Source: Lithospermum erythrorhizon (taxonomy: Eukaryota > Streptophyta > Magnoliopsida > Boraginales > Boraginaceae). From it: a stretch of DNA of 64,000 bases. This document shows positions 47,700-57,232 of this stretch, piece by piece. Each line of letters starts with the position of its first letter. Position 1 is the first letter of the stretch. Position numbers and translations under genes: made by a program. Where the stretch lies: assembly GCA_019722365.1 (NCBI GenBank), contig JADFUC010001903.1:186001-250000 (forward strand), written 5' to 3'. The notes under the pieces are model-generated. The model searched no databases and had not been told where the DNA came from. It saw nothing but the letters and a program-made list of their open reading frames with translations.

Positions 47700-49100
47700 T
47701 CTTACCTAATATCCGACCGCAAAATGTGTATGTGCTGCAAGGTGGCGCGACATGCCTGGTAAGATTTGATTGGTACTACTCATATCACCAAGACGCATCT
47801 TCTTTCTGCCTCGCCTCATAAGAACTCCAATGTTGGGCATGCTTGACCTCGTACTCGACGGGCGACTCCATCAAGTTTCTCAGCCGAAAGACGCGAAATG
47901 AGACAAAACGCCAATGAAGACCCGCATATTGGTGAGTGTCAAAGCCATCAAATCTATTAACGCGACCGATCCTAAGTAAGGCCGGGTCGAAGCACTTACC
48001 TTATATGCGAACTTTTCATCGAATACATTCGTGGATAATACAAATGAAACGCCGTCTCAGATATTTCTTGTTATTCTAATGGACACTGGGCCGTTAAGAA
48101 AAAACCTCAACATTAAATCTATATACGATACCACGCGATAAAAAAGAAGAACTTAACGGATTATATCATACGACCACTTTTGCCCGTTATTTAAACTCGC
48201 TGAAAGCGATTTAACAAGTATTATTTGAAATGTAAAGCATTTAACCTGAAGAATCTCACAAGTAAACGCAAGTATTTAATAATAAATAGCTTCTATCCAA
48301 TTGTTTTAAATTTTTTTACTTGGGAAAATACCCTCAAATGAAAGTTACATGCTACAATACGCGACTATCAACTTAACGGATTCCGCTTCACTACACCATT
48401 TTTGCCCATTATTGAACGTAAGCCTACTTAATGTTTATTATTTCAACGTTGAGTCATGAAGAAAACCTCTAAATAAGAAACACGTATTTACGCATCGGCG
48501 CTTACCCTTTTAATAATAACAATGGTTGTTCTAGTTTTTATAATAGTGCCTCCGATAGTAGCACAAACAATATAAGTCTAATGGCAACTTATATTTCCCC
48601 TTGATCCTCGAGGCAACCTATCAAAAAAAATTTGATTTATATTTCAAACATTATAAAATTACAATCCACAAGTGAATATTTTTCTAGGATATATATTTTT
48701 AAAATTGAAAAAGCATGAACTCTCCATAAAATACGTATAACGTATAAAAATATTTTAGAATAGCCTTTAATGAAATGAAAAAAAATCATAAAATGTGCAT
48801 AACGTACCAAATAATATTGTAAATTATATTAAGATGTGGGACAACACAACAACTTAATATAAAATCAAAGAAAAACGTATGAATATTGAATAAATATATT
48901 AGTAATAATGAGATGAAATATTGCTTCTAGGCTAGCTGATGGGAAAGAAAAATGCAAAATTGAAGCCCGGCATGTGTCCTTCATCAGGTGTGTGGTCATC
49001 CGATTACCCATATTTCTATCGTCAGTAACCCAACATCACTAAATTTTAACCACGGTTAACTCTTATATATAACGAGCTCCTACCCCTGTTTCTATTACAA
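47700..49100. other. Intergenic repeat-derived DNA
   Basis: Two diverged direct copies start near 48105 and 48340 and share CCTCAA...ACTTAACGGATT, then ACCA(C/T)TTTTGCCC and TTATT. A third partial copy begins near 48462. No coding frame. GC content falls again after 48600. TATATATAACGAG (49065) and ATATATAAACATAC (49107) may be TATA boxes of the dead IDD gene. Confidence 0.4.
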
Positions 49101-49321
49101 ATATATAAACATACATTGTTTAATGAAGTTGGCTAATATTAAGATTGTCACTGTTTCTCTCTTTGTGCCTCTAAATAGATCAGCAGCCATTTAATATATA
49201 GGTAATTTGTTTGAATGAATATTTCTTCACTATCCAAAAGGGTATTCTAGATAGGTTAGTGGGCAACAATTTGTAAACAGTAAAAAAGTGTCCGTAGATT
49301 TTACCTCGTCCGCATTGCAAG

Positions 49322-50302
49322 ATGGTTTCGAGCTTAGAAAACATTTACAAACTGGGAATTCATCACATCATCATCACCAATGGTAGCTCTCAAGATGAGG
49401 CTGCTTCAGCCAATGAGCAATCCTCAACTCAAACCAGCCTTTGTCACCCCTGGCACAAACACTCAATGTACACAATTTTCCCTCATTCAATTTTATTTAT
49501 TCCTAAAAGGAGTTTGTGTTGATCATTTATTTGTTTGAGTTTTACAGATACAGAAGTAGAGGTGGTATGTTTATCAACCAATAAAGGATTTCGAGAGATC
49601 AAACCTTAAGAAGAAAGCAAAGCAAGAGGATGAATAAGAAACGGGTGTACGCATGCCCGGAGACTAATTGCATCCACCATGATCCGAGCCGAGCTCTTGG
49701 GGACCTTTTGTGGTCTCATGGGAAGCATTTCAAGCGTAAGCATGGAGAAAAGAAGTTCACCTGCCAAACATGCTCTAACAAATATGGACTTCTTTCCGAT
49801 TTCATCCTTCACTCAAGGAACATAGATGTGTTTGTGGTCTTATCTTTACTAGATGCATTCTTATTTCTTTGCTCGTTTTTCAACAAGTTATTCTAATTCC
49901 TGGCATTCAAGGTTAGCGGAACATATTTCCATTAACCAATACATTGTTGTCACTACAACATAAAACTAATCCTCCGGTCGTTGGAACTTTTTACAGTGTT
50001 TTAGGCTTTAAAAATATAAGATCTGTGGGAATTTGACAATTATGATGTTTTAAAAAAGTAATTGGGTAATAATTTAAAAAAGTTAATAGATGCCGAGTAC
50101 ATCATTTTAATTTTAAAGCATACATTTACATGGTGTGCTAATCGCATCATGTTTTGGGTGGTTATAGGAGGGATAGTTTCTTAACTCACATGGCATTTTG
50201 TGAAGCATTGGCAAAAGAGTTGAATAATAAGGAAAATGTTGGCAATTCAGATAAAAGTGGTAAAATGCAGGGAGATTTTTTCATGGAATGGGCCTATTAG
50301 TC
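49322..50302 (+). pseudogene. IDD: Decayed INDETERMINATE DOMAIN (IDD) C2H2 zinc-finger gene
   Basis: Three exon-like pieces keep the IDD gene plan. Exon 1 (49322 to about 49468): Ser/Asn-rich start, then, one base out of frame, TPGTN, resembling the LPGTPDPD motif. Exon 2 (49548-49852): DTEVEV (as DAEVIAL), NKGF and, shifted, RDQTLRRKQ from zinc finger 1, with the finger's Cys/His core deleted; then CPETNCIHHDPSRALGDL, KHFKRKHGEKKF and CQTCSNKYGLLSDFILHS; and after a roughly 16-base deletion and frame shift RCVCGLIFTR from finger 4. The intron donor reads AT instead of GT. Exon 3 (50168 on): RRDSFLTHMAFCEALAKEL, exactly the residues that follow FSR in IDD proteins, then a stop near 50300. The long IDD C-terminus is absent. 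IDD proteins are nuclear regulators of development and gibberellin responses; this copy cannot make one. Confidence 0.85.
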
Positions 50303-51007
50303 CATGGAATGGGCTCTGGTGGAAGCACTTGGGATGTCCCTGCTGACAAGAAGCATCCACTCCAGTAGTTTTTTTCATGAATAAACTTCAAAATATATGT
50401 TTTAGTATTGGGAGAAGTTTTAGATCCTAGGTCTAGCTATATCCTAATTGCCTGCTTTTAGTATTGTCTTTAGCTTTTGGTTATAATATCTTTTATAATC
50501 TCAGTGGAATTTCCTGTTTTCTTTAAAATTATGATAACAGAAAATGCAATGGAAATTTTGTATATAGCCTCTTACCTTTAGCCCTTTACTACTCTTCATC
50601 GTATACATGCAAGTTCGGTGTCAGTTTTTAAAGTTCATTCAATGATCACCACCTTTCACTTTTGATTGTAATTTTCATTGTTACTTCAATTGGTTATCAA
50701 TGGGTGTAATTTACAATGAAAACATAACTAATATAGACATCATTGTTCAATAAAAGTAAATAAGATTATCAACAAATGGAGCATAGAATCATTACCTTAT
50801 ACTGTATATAAAACTCTTGTCCTTTTATTGTTCTGTTACTTTCACTAATAATTATTCTGTTACTTTCACTATCATTTTTAAGTACAACACAATTATATCT
50901 CATATTCTAGTCCTTCTATTCATGTCCGGCTACTTTAAGAGAGCATTAAGGTTTATGCTCTTTTCAGTCTATGTTTTGGAATCTTTCTTTCATCATATAA
51001 GTATATA
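50303..51007. other. Promoter region of the P450 gene
   Basis: No gene seen. AT-rich; a TATA box at 50805-50812 (TATATAAA) fits transcription of the P450 with a leader of about 170 bases. TTCTGTTACTTTCACTA is nearly repeated at 50830 and 50855. Confidence 0.4.
50805..50812 (+). promoter_or_regulatory. TATA box of CYP721A-like gene
   Basis: TATATAAA about 195 bases upstream of the start codon; the only strong TATA match in the near upstream region. Confidence 0.4.
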
Positions 51008-52880
51008 ATGAAATCTTTTTTCTTCGGATGGTTCCACACTACCATGAATATCTCATTTCTTGCAGTTTTCTTGGCAATTTTGATTTTCCTCTACAGATTT
51101 ATGTATCTCAACTTATGGATCCCTTTGAAGATCCAACTACACTTCAGAAGGCAAGGCATCCGAGGCCCTAATTACCATCCAATATATGGGAATACAGAAG
51201 AGATTAAAAAACATATTGCTGAAGCTCGAACAAAGCCGATGCCATTCAACCATGAGATAGTTCAGAGAGTATTTCCACATTTTTGCATGTGGTCAGGCAT
51301 ATATGGCAAAATCTTCATCTTCTGGTTCGGCTCTAATGTAAGGTTAAACATAACTGAACCGAAAATGATTAAAGAGCTTATGTTAAATCACTATAAAGAA
51401 GTTGATAAAGTTCCACTCAATCCACCACTTACTGACTTAGTTGGCCAAGGGCTTCCTGGAATTTTTGGCAAGAAATGGGCTCTTCACAGAAAGATCACAA
51501 ACCAGGCCTTTAAGATGGAGAAAGTTAAGGTAAACTTGCAAAAGCTTCAGACGCATACCAACTGAGTTTATTCAATTGCATCTCTCTGGAGGGAATAAAG
51601 CTTTCCATTGAACTTGTTTATCTATAAGACTTGCTGGTTTGCAGGAATGGGTGCCGGAAATTGTGATGAGTACTATGACGACATTGAAGAAATGGGGAGA
51701 AGGAAGAGGGGATGACGAGTTTGAAATAGAAGTTCACAAAGAACTTCATGATCTGTCAGCAGATATTATATCAAGAACAGCTTTCGGCAGTAGCTATGAA
51801 GAGGGGAAACGAATATTTGAATTGCAAGATCAACAAATAATCAACACTCTGCGGGCTATGAATAGTGTCCAGTATCCTGGATTTAGGTTACATGATCACG
51901 TTTTTCTTCGTAACAGTTCGTTTACTGATTTTACTACCTAGATTCATGAATCACTTTTAGCATTGAGATTAAGTGACTAATAACTTGTCTTAAATTTGTT
52001 GAAATGGTGTCGATTCAGATTCTTACCAACAAAGAAGAACATGATGAGATGGAAGCTCGATAGAGAAATTCGAGAATTAGTGAAGAACCTTATTGGGAAA
52101 AACAATAATACAAGAGAGAATTCTAACAATCTTCTCAATCTTTTAATATCTGCCTCCCAGAATACCGATGGAGAAGATCTACAATTTGATGCAGAAGAAG
52201 TCATAAACGAATGCAAATCATTCTACTTTGCAGGGAAGGAAACAACTGCAAATTTGTTGACTTGGGCTATTCTCCTTTTAGCATTGCATCAAGAATGGCA
52301 AGCCAAGGCCAGGGAAGAAATCATTCGAGTTTGCAAGGCCAATGAGCCTGTGAATGCTGAAAACTTGAATGATTTGGAGATTGTAAGTTCGCTTTTTTGT
52401 GATTCTCAGTAACTAAGTGCAATCAAGTATGGTGATTATCTGTGCATTAACTTATTTGGACAGGTGAACATGATACTCTACGAAACACTTCGGCTCTATC
52501 CTCCAGTCCCTCTCCTCACCAGGCAAACATCCAAGAACATTAAACTGGGAAGGCTCAACGTGCCAGCTCAAACGCAGTTTAACCTGCCAATGATAGATGT
52601 TCACCACAATGTTGAGATATGGGGAGAAGATGCTAATGAGTTTAATCCACTGAGATTTTCAGAGCCAGGGAAGCCTTTGGGCGCATTTTTTCCATTTAGT
52701 TTAGGCCCAAGGAACTGTGTGGGTCAAAATCTTGCTATGGTGGAATCAAAGATCGTTCTAGCTATGATAATCCAACATTTTTCTTTTGTAGTATCACCAT
52801 TATATGCTCATGCCCCGACTATGTTGCTAACTTTGCAGCCTCAATTTGGCGCACAAGTCCTCTTTAGGAGGAGGACCTAA
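51008..52880 (+). CDS. CYP721A: Cytochrome P450, CYP72 clan, CYP721A-like
   Basis: Four exons: 51008-51529, 51645-51886, 52019-52382, 52464-52880, phases consistent, 514 residues. An N-terminal anchor (about 15-35) is followed by a basic stretch and [20 protein letters not shown]. The oxygen-binding I-helix motif AGKETT lies around residue 325, the ExxR motif ETLR at 383-386, the P(E)RF region as NPLRF near 437, and the heme loop [10 protein letters not shown] at 454-463 with the Cys ligand at about 461. All key residues are present, so it should be active. [40 protein letters not shown] and the four-exon plan fit the CYP72 clan; CYP721A is favoured by the IYGNTEEI and [11 protein letters not shown] text and by position, as I recall CYP721A1 as At1g75130, near the SEC14 and ERDL6 homologues. 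Substrate unknown. ER membrane protein. A second ATG at 51044 could also start translation. Confidence 0.93.
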
Positions 52881-53286
52881 ACAGCCTCGTGGACATTTGT
52901 TTCTTGTAATTTGCTCTACACAATAAATAGCCAAGTTTCGACAATAAGAATGTGAACATTCTGTGTGTACTGTGTATTATACTCTGTGGTGATAGCTGGT
53001 AGATAACTTTGGGCTTCGGTGATGCATTACCTTACTCTACTTGGTGATAAAGAATGTAGAGACTGAAGTATACTAACAACCACTTCAAATGTTTAGCATG
53101 AGAATAATAGGCCAACTTGAACTTGGTCATCCCACGATAATCTCCCTTATCATAGGCGTCACATGATAACAACTACAAAAAATGCACACTATGTGAACTA
53201 ATTCCCCGTCTCTCTGTTGTTGCCATCACTCTCTCATGTCAGGAAAAGACGGGATTTGGAGCATGAGAAAACTACACTGAATAAAG

Positions 53287-53655
53287 ATGAAAGTGGTTGT
53301 GGAGATACTAACAAGAACACTGTTCTACATACAAGTTGAAAATGATGCCACAGTTTTAGACCTAAAGAGAGCGATAGAGGCTCAGGAGAAGCATCAACAT
53401 GACCGTCTCATCCTAATGTTTAAAGGAGCTTTGACTTGCATCATAATGAATAAGGATGATTCTCCTCTAACATCGTATGGAGTTGGTGATAACTCACATA
53501 TATATCTACTCTTTTGCCCTCTTCCTCCGCCTCCTCATCCTCATAATGATAATGATGATGGTTTCCTTCCTCATTTTCTTTGGAATTCTTTAGAATCAAT
53601 GGGGTCTGATCAGCAGCACTCACCCTTCACTGGATCATCAGGACAAAGCGAATAA
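53287..53655 (+). CDS. Small ubiquitin-like domain protein
   Basis: Single-exon 122-residue protein. Residues 1-77 have the ubiquitin fold pattern: MKVVVEILTRTLFYIQVEND (two beta strands), ATVLDLKRAIEAQE (helix), DRLILMFKG, and SYGVGDNSHIYLLF. There is no C-terminal Gly-Gly, so it is not a conjugated modifier. A Pro/His/Asn/Asp-rich linker (CPLPPPPHPHNDNDD) and a short polar tail follow. Such proteins usually act as interaction modules; no specific function can be given. It starts 400 bases after the P450 stop on the same strand with an independent upstream region. Compact plant relatives may exist but I do not recall a named one, so it might also be the N-terminal exon of a longer gene. Confidence 0.7.
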   Translation: MKVVVEILTRTLFYIQVENDATVLDLKRAIEAQEKHQHDRLILMFKGALTCIIMNKDDSPLTSYGVGDNSHIYLLFCPLPPPPHPHNDNDDGFLPHFLWNSLESMGSDQQHSPFTGSSGQSE

Positions 53656-55085
53656 ATGGAGAAACCATTTATGCTTGCTGCATTCTGAATGGTATAAGCA
53701 GACTAATTTTCAGACCTACATCTCCACATGCTGCCCCAGTTTTCTTTTAAATGTATATCAATCAGAAATCAGAATCATTCTCCAGCTTCAGCTTCATCAC
53801 AGGGATTGAGCACAGCAATGCCCAACTCAGACGAGCTGATTTACATCAAGGCACCGACTTTTACAATTTGATTTTACAGTACTACATATTTCCTAAACAA
53901 ATTATTAGCATTCGCTTATGACTGCTTGTAAATTCAAAAGTCTGTTGAGTTATATAATTGAGAATGAAAACTAAGATGTAATAGGTAATTTATCATACTG
54001 TTTGTAGAAATTACATTCTCAACTTGTCCTATTCAAGTCCCAGAAATAACAGACTAAAACTATGCATAAGGATTTTTACAGCATGTGGCTGAAGAAGAGC
54101 AAAACCAGGGGCATGAAGCCATTAGGACTTTGATTGAGTTAAAAAATATTACCAATAATTTTGGAGATTTTTCCGCACGATTACTGTGAAAAATAAATGA
54201 AATTTGTAATCAACTACGTTTCCTGCAAAACAACGAACGGTATAAATGTGGAGAGGGTCAGCATACCCATGGCAAATAACAAGGGAAACTGCAAGAAACA
54301 AATTCATACATTATAGTCACTGGAAATGTAAGAAACAACGACGAGCATACTGACCCGCACCAATCACATGTTACAAAGTTATGAGGCTGTTCCTTATTGG
54401 TGAAAGTGATGGTGGTGGGAGGTGGAAGTGAGAGATGCTTCATCCTGTCAACTATATATTACCCCCACCTACACATTTATTGTATGTAACAATATTAACA
54501 TTCCAAACGTTACAATTTTGAACAATGATAAATTGTTTAGTAAGTTGATCCCTTCTTAAAAATGATCAAGATTTACGATTTCATCTCCTAATTGTACCTT
54601 TACGTAGTTTATCAAAAGTAAATCTAAAATCAACCAATAATCACGTAGTATCTTTATGTAGTTTATCAAATGTGGAAGTAAATACACAAACAATGATTAA
54701 TTTTAAAGATTGGGCCCAAAACTCTAATATTTGTTCAAATTGAAAATTGCCCTGATCTTTCAACAATTTTAACACTAAAAATAGAAGCGCATAGTTTGGA
54801 AGGTAATATGAAATTAAGCCAATATTTTAGAGACAAAGAGAGTATAAATTTTAAAGTTTTTAGCATAGCCATATGAATGAGCACATGAAAATTAGTTTTG
54901 TAAAACTCGTCAAGTTTGGCAACATGAATTTGTGATTATTTTACGCAATTGTACATCGATACACAACTAGAAATGACGAACAATACTAACTATATCTGGT
55001 ATTCAAGAATAGAAGAAGAAATGATGGAGTAATTATCGGACGCCGAACATGCAATTTCCTCCCTTTAGTAGTAGTAGTATATGGA
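53656..55085. other. Intergenic DNA between Ubl and FLA genes
   Basis: Starts with the Ubl gene 3' UTR and ends with the likely 3' UTR of the reverse-strand FLA gene. A reverse-strand frame at 54258-54443 (MKHLSLPPPTTITFTNKEQP) with a TATATATAG upstream is noted but not accepted. Otherwise AT-rich and featureless. Confidence 0.4.
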
Positions 55086-55090
55086 CATTA

Positions 55091-56146
55091 CTAAATCGGA
55101 TCGATGGAGACGACGTCGTCTAATGACGTTGGAATGGCAAACACAACGATCCAACGGTTGTGATAAATCTCCGTAGCATCAACCGGAACACCATCAACTC
55201 TCACTGATCCATTCACTGCTTCAACATTTACTCTCTTGTTTGGAGCCAGAGTCTCATACGCCGCCGTTTTACTCGATAGACGATCAAAACGGAGACGTTG
55301 TTGTGGGATCACATGCCCAAGAAAATCGTAACGGAAACCATCCCAACGGTTGAAGAAGAGACTCTTGTCTGACGGCGCAAACACAGTCAATGAAGTCAAA
55401 GTCAACAGCTCTGTTCTTTTGAAGGCTAACGCCGTTGCAGCAATCACATATCCTCTTTTCTTCAATACTCTGATTGCATGATCAAGAAATGCTGAATATG
55501 CTCCTTCTTCAGACTCAATGTGAGCCGGAGGACTCTGATGAGATGTTGGGCATTTATCTGCTGTGGTTGGGTCCAGTACACCATCAATGCCGTGGATAGT
55601 GAGGCGGTCGTCGACGTAAATATCATGCTGACGGACTTTGACCTTTGAGATGGGCCATTTCTTGGATGAGGAAGTTGAAATGGAGATTTCGCCTGTGTGA
55701 GTTTTGGTGATGAAGAGGCAGAGATTGTTGTTGACTGTGGGGACTGCAATATTAGCTGAGGAGGATGAGAGGCCGAGCCAAGAAAGTGGTGGTGGTTTGA
55801 GGGTGTGGAAGAGGAGGAGGGACGTGGAGGGGCGAGGTGGGGCACGGAGATTTGTGGGGGAGAATTTGGCGGTGGAAAATGAGAATGCAGAATCAGGTGG
55901 GGCCAAGATGGTGCCTGAAAGATTAAAGTTGGAGGTGGAAAGGGCGGAGTGGATGGTGGAGGCAAAAAGGGTGTAGCCTTTGTGACGGAGGATATCGATG
56001 GGTGAGGAGAGGGGTGGCAGTGGTATGTTAGGGGTGGGGGAAGTGGAGGTGCTGATGGTGGCTCCCCAAGAAAGGAGGAAGCAGAAGAGAGGGAGAGAGA
56101 TGGAGAGGATGTTCAAGAAACGATGCTTGCGGTAAAAAATATCCAT
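55091..56146 (-). CDS. FLA: Fasciclin-like (arabinogalactan-type) cell-wall protein
   Basis: Intronless 351-residue protein. Residues 9-30 (RFLNILSISLPLFCFLLSWG) are a signal peptide or anchor, then a Pro/Ser/Thr-rich stretch (SPTPNIPLPPLSSP) that could carry arabinogalactan. A first FAS1 domain spans about 47-192 (GTILAPPDSAFSF, DIYVDDRLTIHGIDGVL) and a second about 217-345 (LTSLTVFAPSDKSLFF, LGHVIPQQRL, VNGSVRVDGVPV). FAS1 marks are the H1 TVFAPSD/ILAPPDS box and the second YDFLGHVIPQQ box. N-glycosylation sites NLSG (75) and NGSV (312) are seen. No C-terminal GPI signal. Family knowledge: closest to the FLA19-21 group, secreted, likely in cell-surface adhesion or wall structure. The base composition of the Pro-rich first half is skewed to C on the coding strand. 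Confidence 0.93.
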   Translation of the reverse strand: MDIFYRKHRFLNILSISLPLFCFLLSWGATISTSTSPTPNIPLPPLSSPIDILRHKGYTLFASTIHSALSTSNFNLSGTILAPPDSAFSFSTAKFSPTNLRAPPRPSTSLLLFHTLKPPPLSWLGLSSSSANIAVPTVNNNLCLFITKTHTGEISISTSSSKKWPISKVKVRQHDIYVDDRLTIHGIDGVLDPTTADKCPTSHQSPPAHIESEEGAYSAFLDHAIRVLKKRGYVIAATALAFKRTELLTLTSLTVFAPSDKSLFFNRWDGFRYDFLGHVIPQQRLRFDRLSSKTAAYETLAPNKRVNVEAVNGSVRVDGVPVDATEIYHNRWIVVFAIPTSLDDVVSIDPI

Positions 56147-56394
56147 TTCCGATTACTGTATGAGCTGTGTGATTCGAGAGTGAATATAATAAGTAGCTGA
56201 TTAACTTCAAAACAATCTTTTTGGCAGCTGAAATTGCTCAAATTGCTGTGCCTCTTTCTTCACAATCTCAAGATTTTTTTTATTGTTCTATTTATCTTCT
56301 TTACATTTATTAAGAGACTATTGGGCTACTTTTGCATGAAAAGTTCTTTTTTTTTTTTTTTATAGATAACAAACAACATAACAAAGAGGTTCGG

Positions 56395-57232
56395 CCTATT
56401 CGAACGTTAGGTTCGGCTCGGTTCGAAATTGTCGAACCTTAGAATTTTGAGGCTCGATTCGGGTTCCATGGTTCGAGCCGAACACGTTCGTGGTTCGAGC
56501 CGAACACGTTCGAACGTGTTCGGTTCGATAATTTTTTTAAAAAAATGAACCAAATTAATATTTAATTGAAACAACTGAACCAAATAAATCAAATTGAAAT
56601 CCTAAAATCAAACAGTAGTTGAAATCATAATTCAAATTCCAAAATTAAAGCCTAATTGAATAAAAAAACATCTAATTGAAATAACAAAGTCAAAACCTAA
56701 TTGATTTAACTCAAATACTAAAATTAAAATATCAAATTCAATACCTAACTAAAATTTCAATTCAAAACATTTGAATCATTATCAAATAAAACATACATCA
56801 TCACCCCCTTATTATTCTTGCAATCTTGTTGTAGTGGAATAAGGAGACGCTGGGATGAGGAGATGGTGGCAAAAGCGGAGGAATTGAGGTGGTGGTGCCG
56901 ACATGGTGGAAGAACTAGGAAGACAGTGAGTTGATTTTTAGGAGGAGTGATATTTATGAGAATTGATGAGAGTTTAGGATTTGGGTTGGGGTTAAATGAT
57001 TAGGACTTTGGGTTGGGCTGGACTTTGAGGAGGGAGTGATGTACTGATATTTGTGAGAATCTGGGCTAAACTCTTGAAAATTTACCGAGCCGAGCTTTTT
57101 CGAACCGTTCGACGGTTCGAATATCAACCCTTATGGCTCGGCTCTACGTTTGAAATCCCGAACCGAACAATTTCGAGCCGAATACCCCGAATCGTATCGA
57201 GCTTTCAGGCTCGCTCACAGCCCTAGACAAGC
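56395..57232. mobile_element. Non-autonomous hAT-like element with repeated subterminal motifs
   Basis: The left end has GGTTCGAGCCGAACACGTTCG twice in a row (about 56471 and 56493, the second running into GAACGTGTTCGG) plus GGTTCGGCTCGGTTCGAA. The right end has ACCGAGCCGAGC, CGAACCGTTCGACGGTTCG, GGCTCGGCTC and CGAACCGAACAATTTCGAGC before GCTCACAGCCCTAG, which reads as a CTAGGGCTGTGAGC hAT-type terminus. The interior is AT-rich and non-coding. The left terminus was not matched, so the element's edge there is uncertain. Confidence 0.6.

Noticed and set aside
54215..54443. Reverse-strand short spliced gene starting MKHLSLPPPTTITF with a TATATATAG upstream
   Set aside because: Splicing after PHNF to FPLLFAMGMLTLSTF gives a membrane-like piece, but the frame then ends in IRSLFCRKRS without any family resemblance; other phases stop at once.
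55462..55965. 167-codon Pro/Ser-rich reverse-strand frame inside FLA
   Set aside because: Alternative frame of the FLA gene with no motif.
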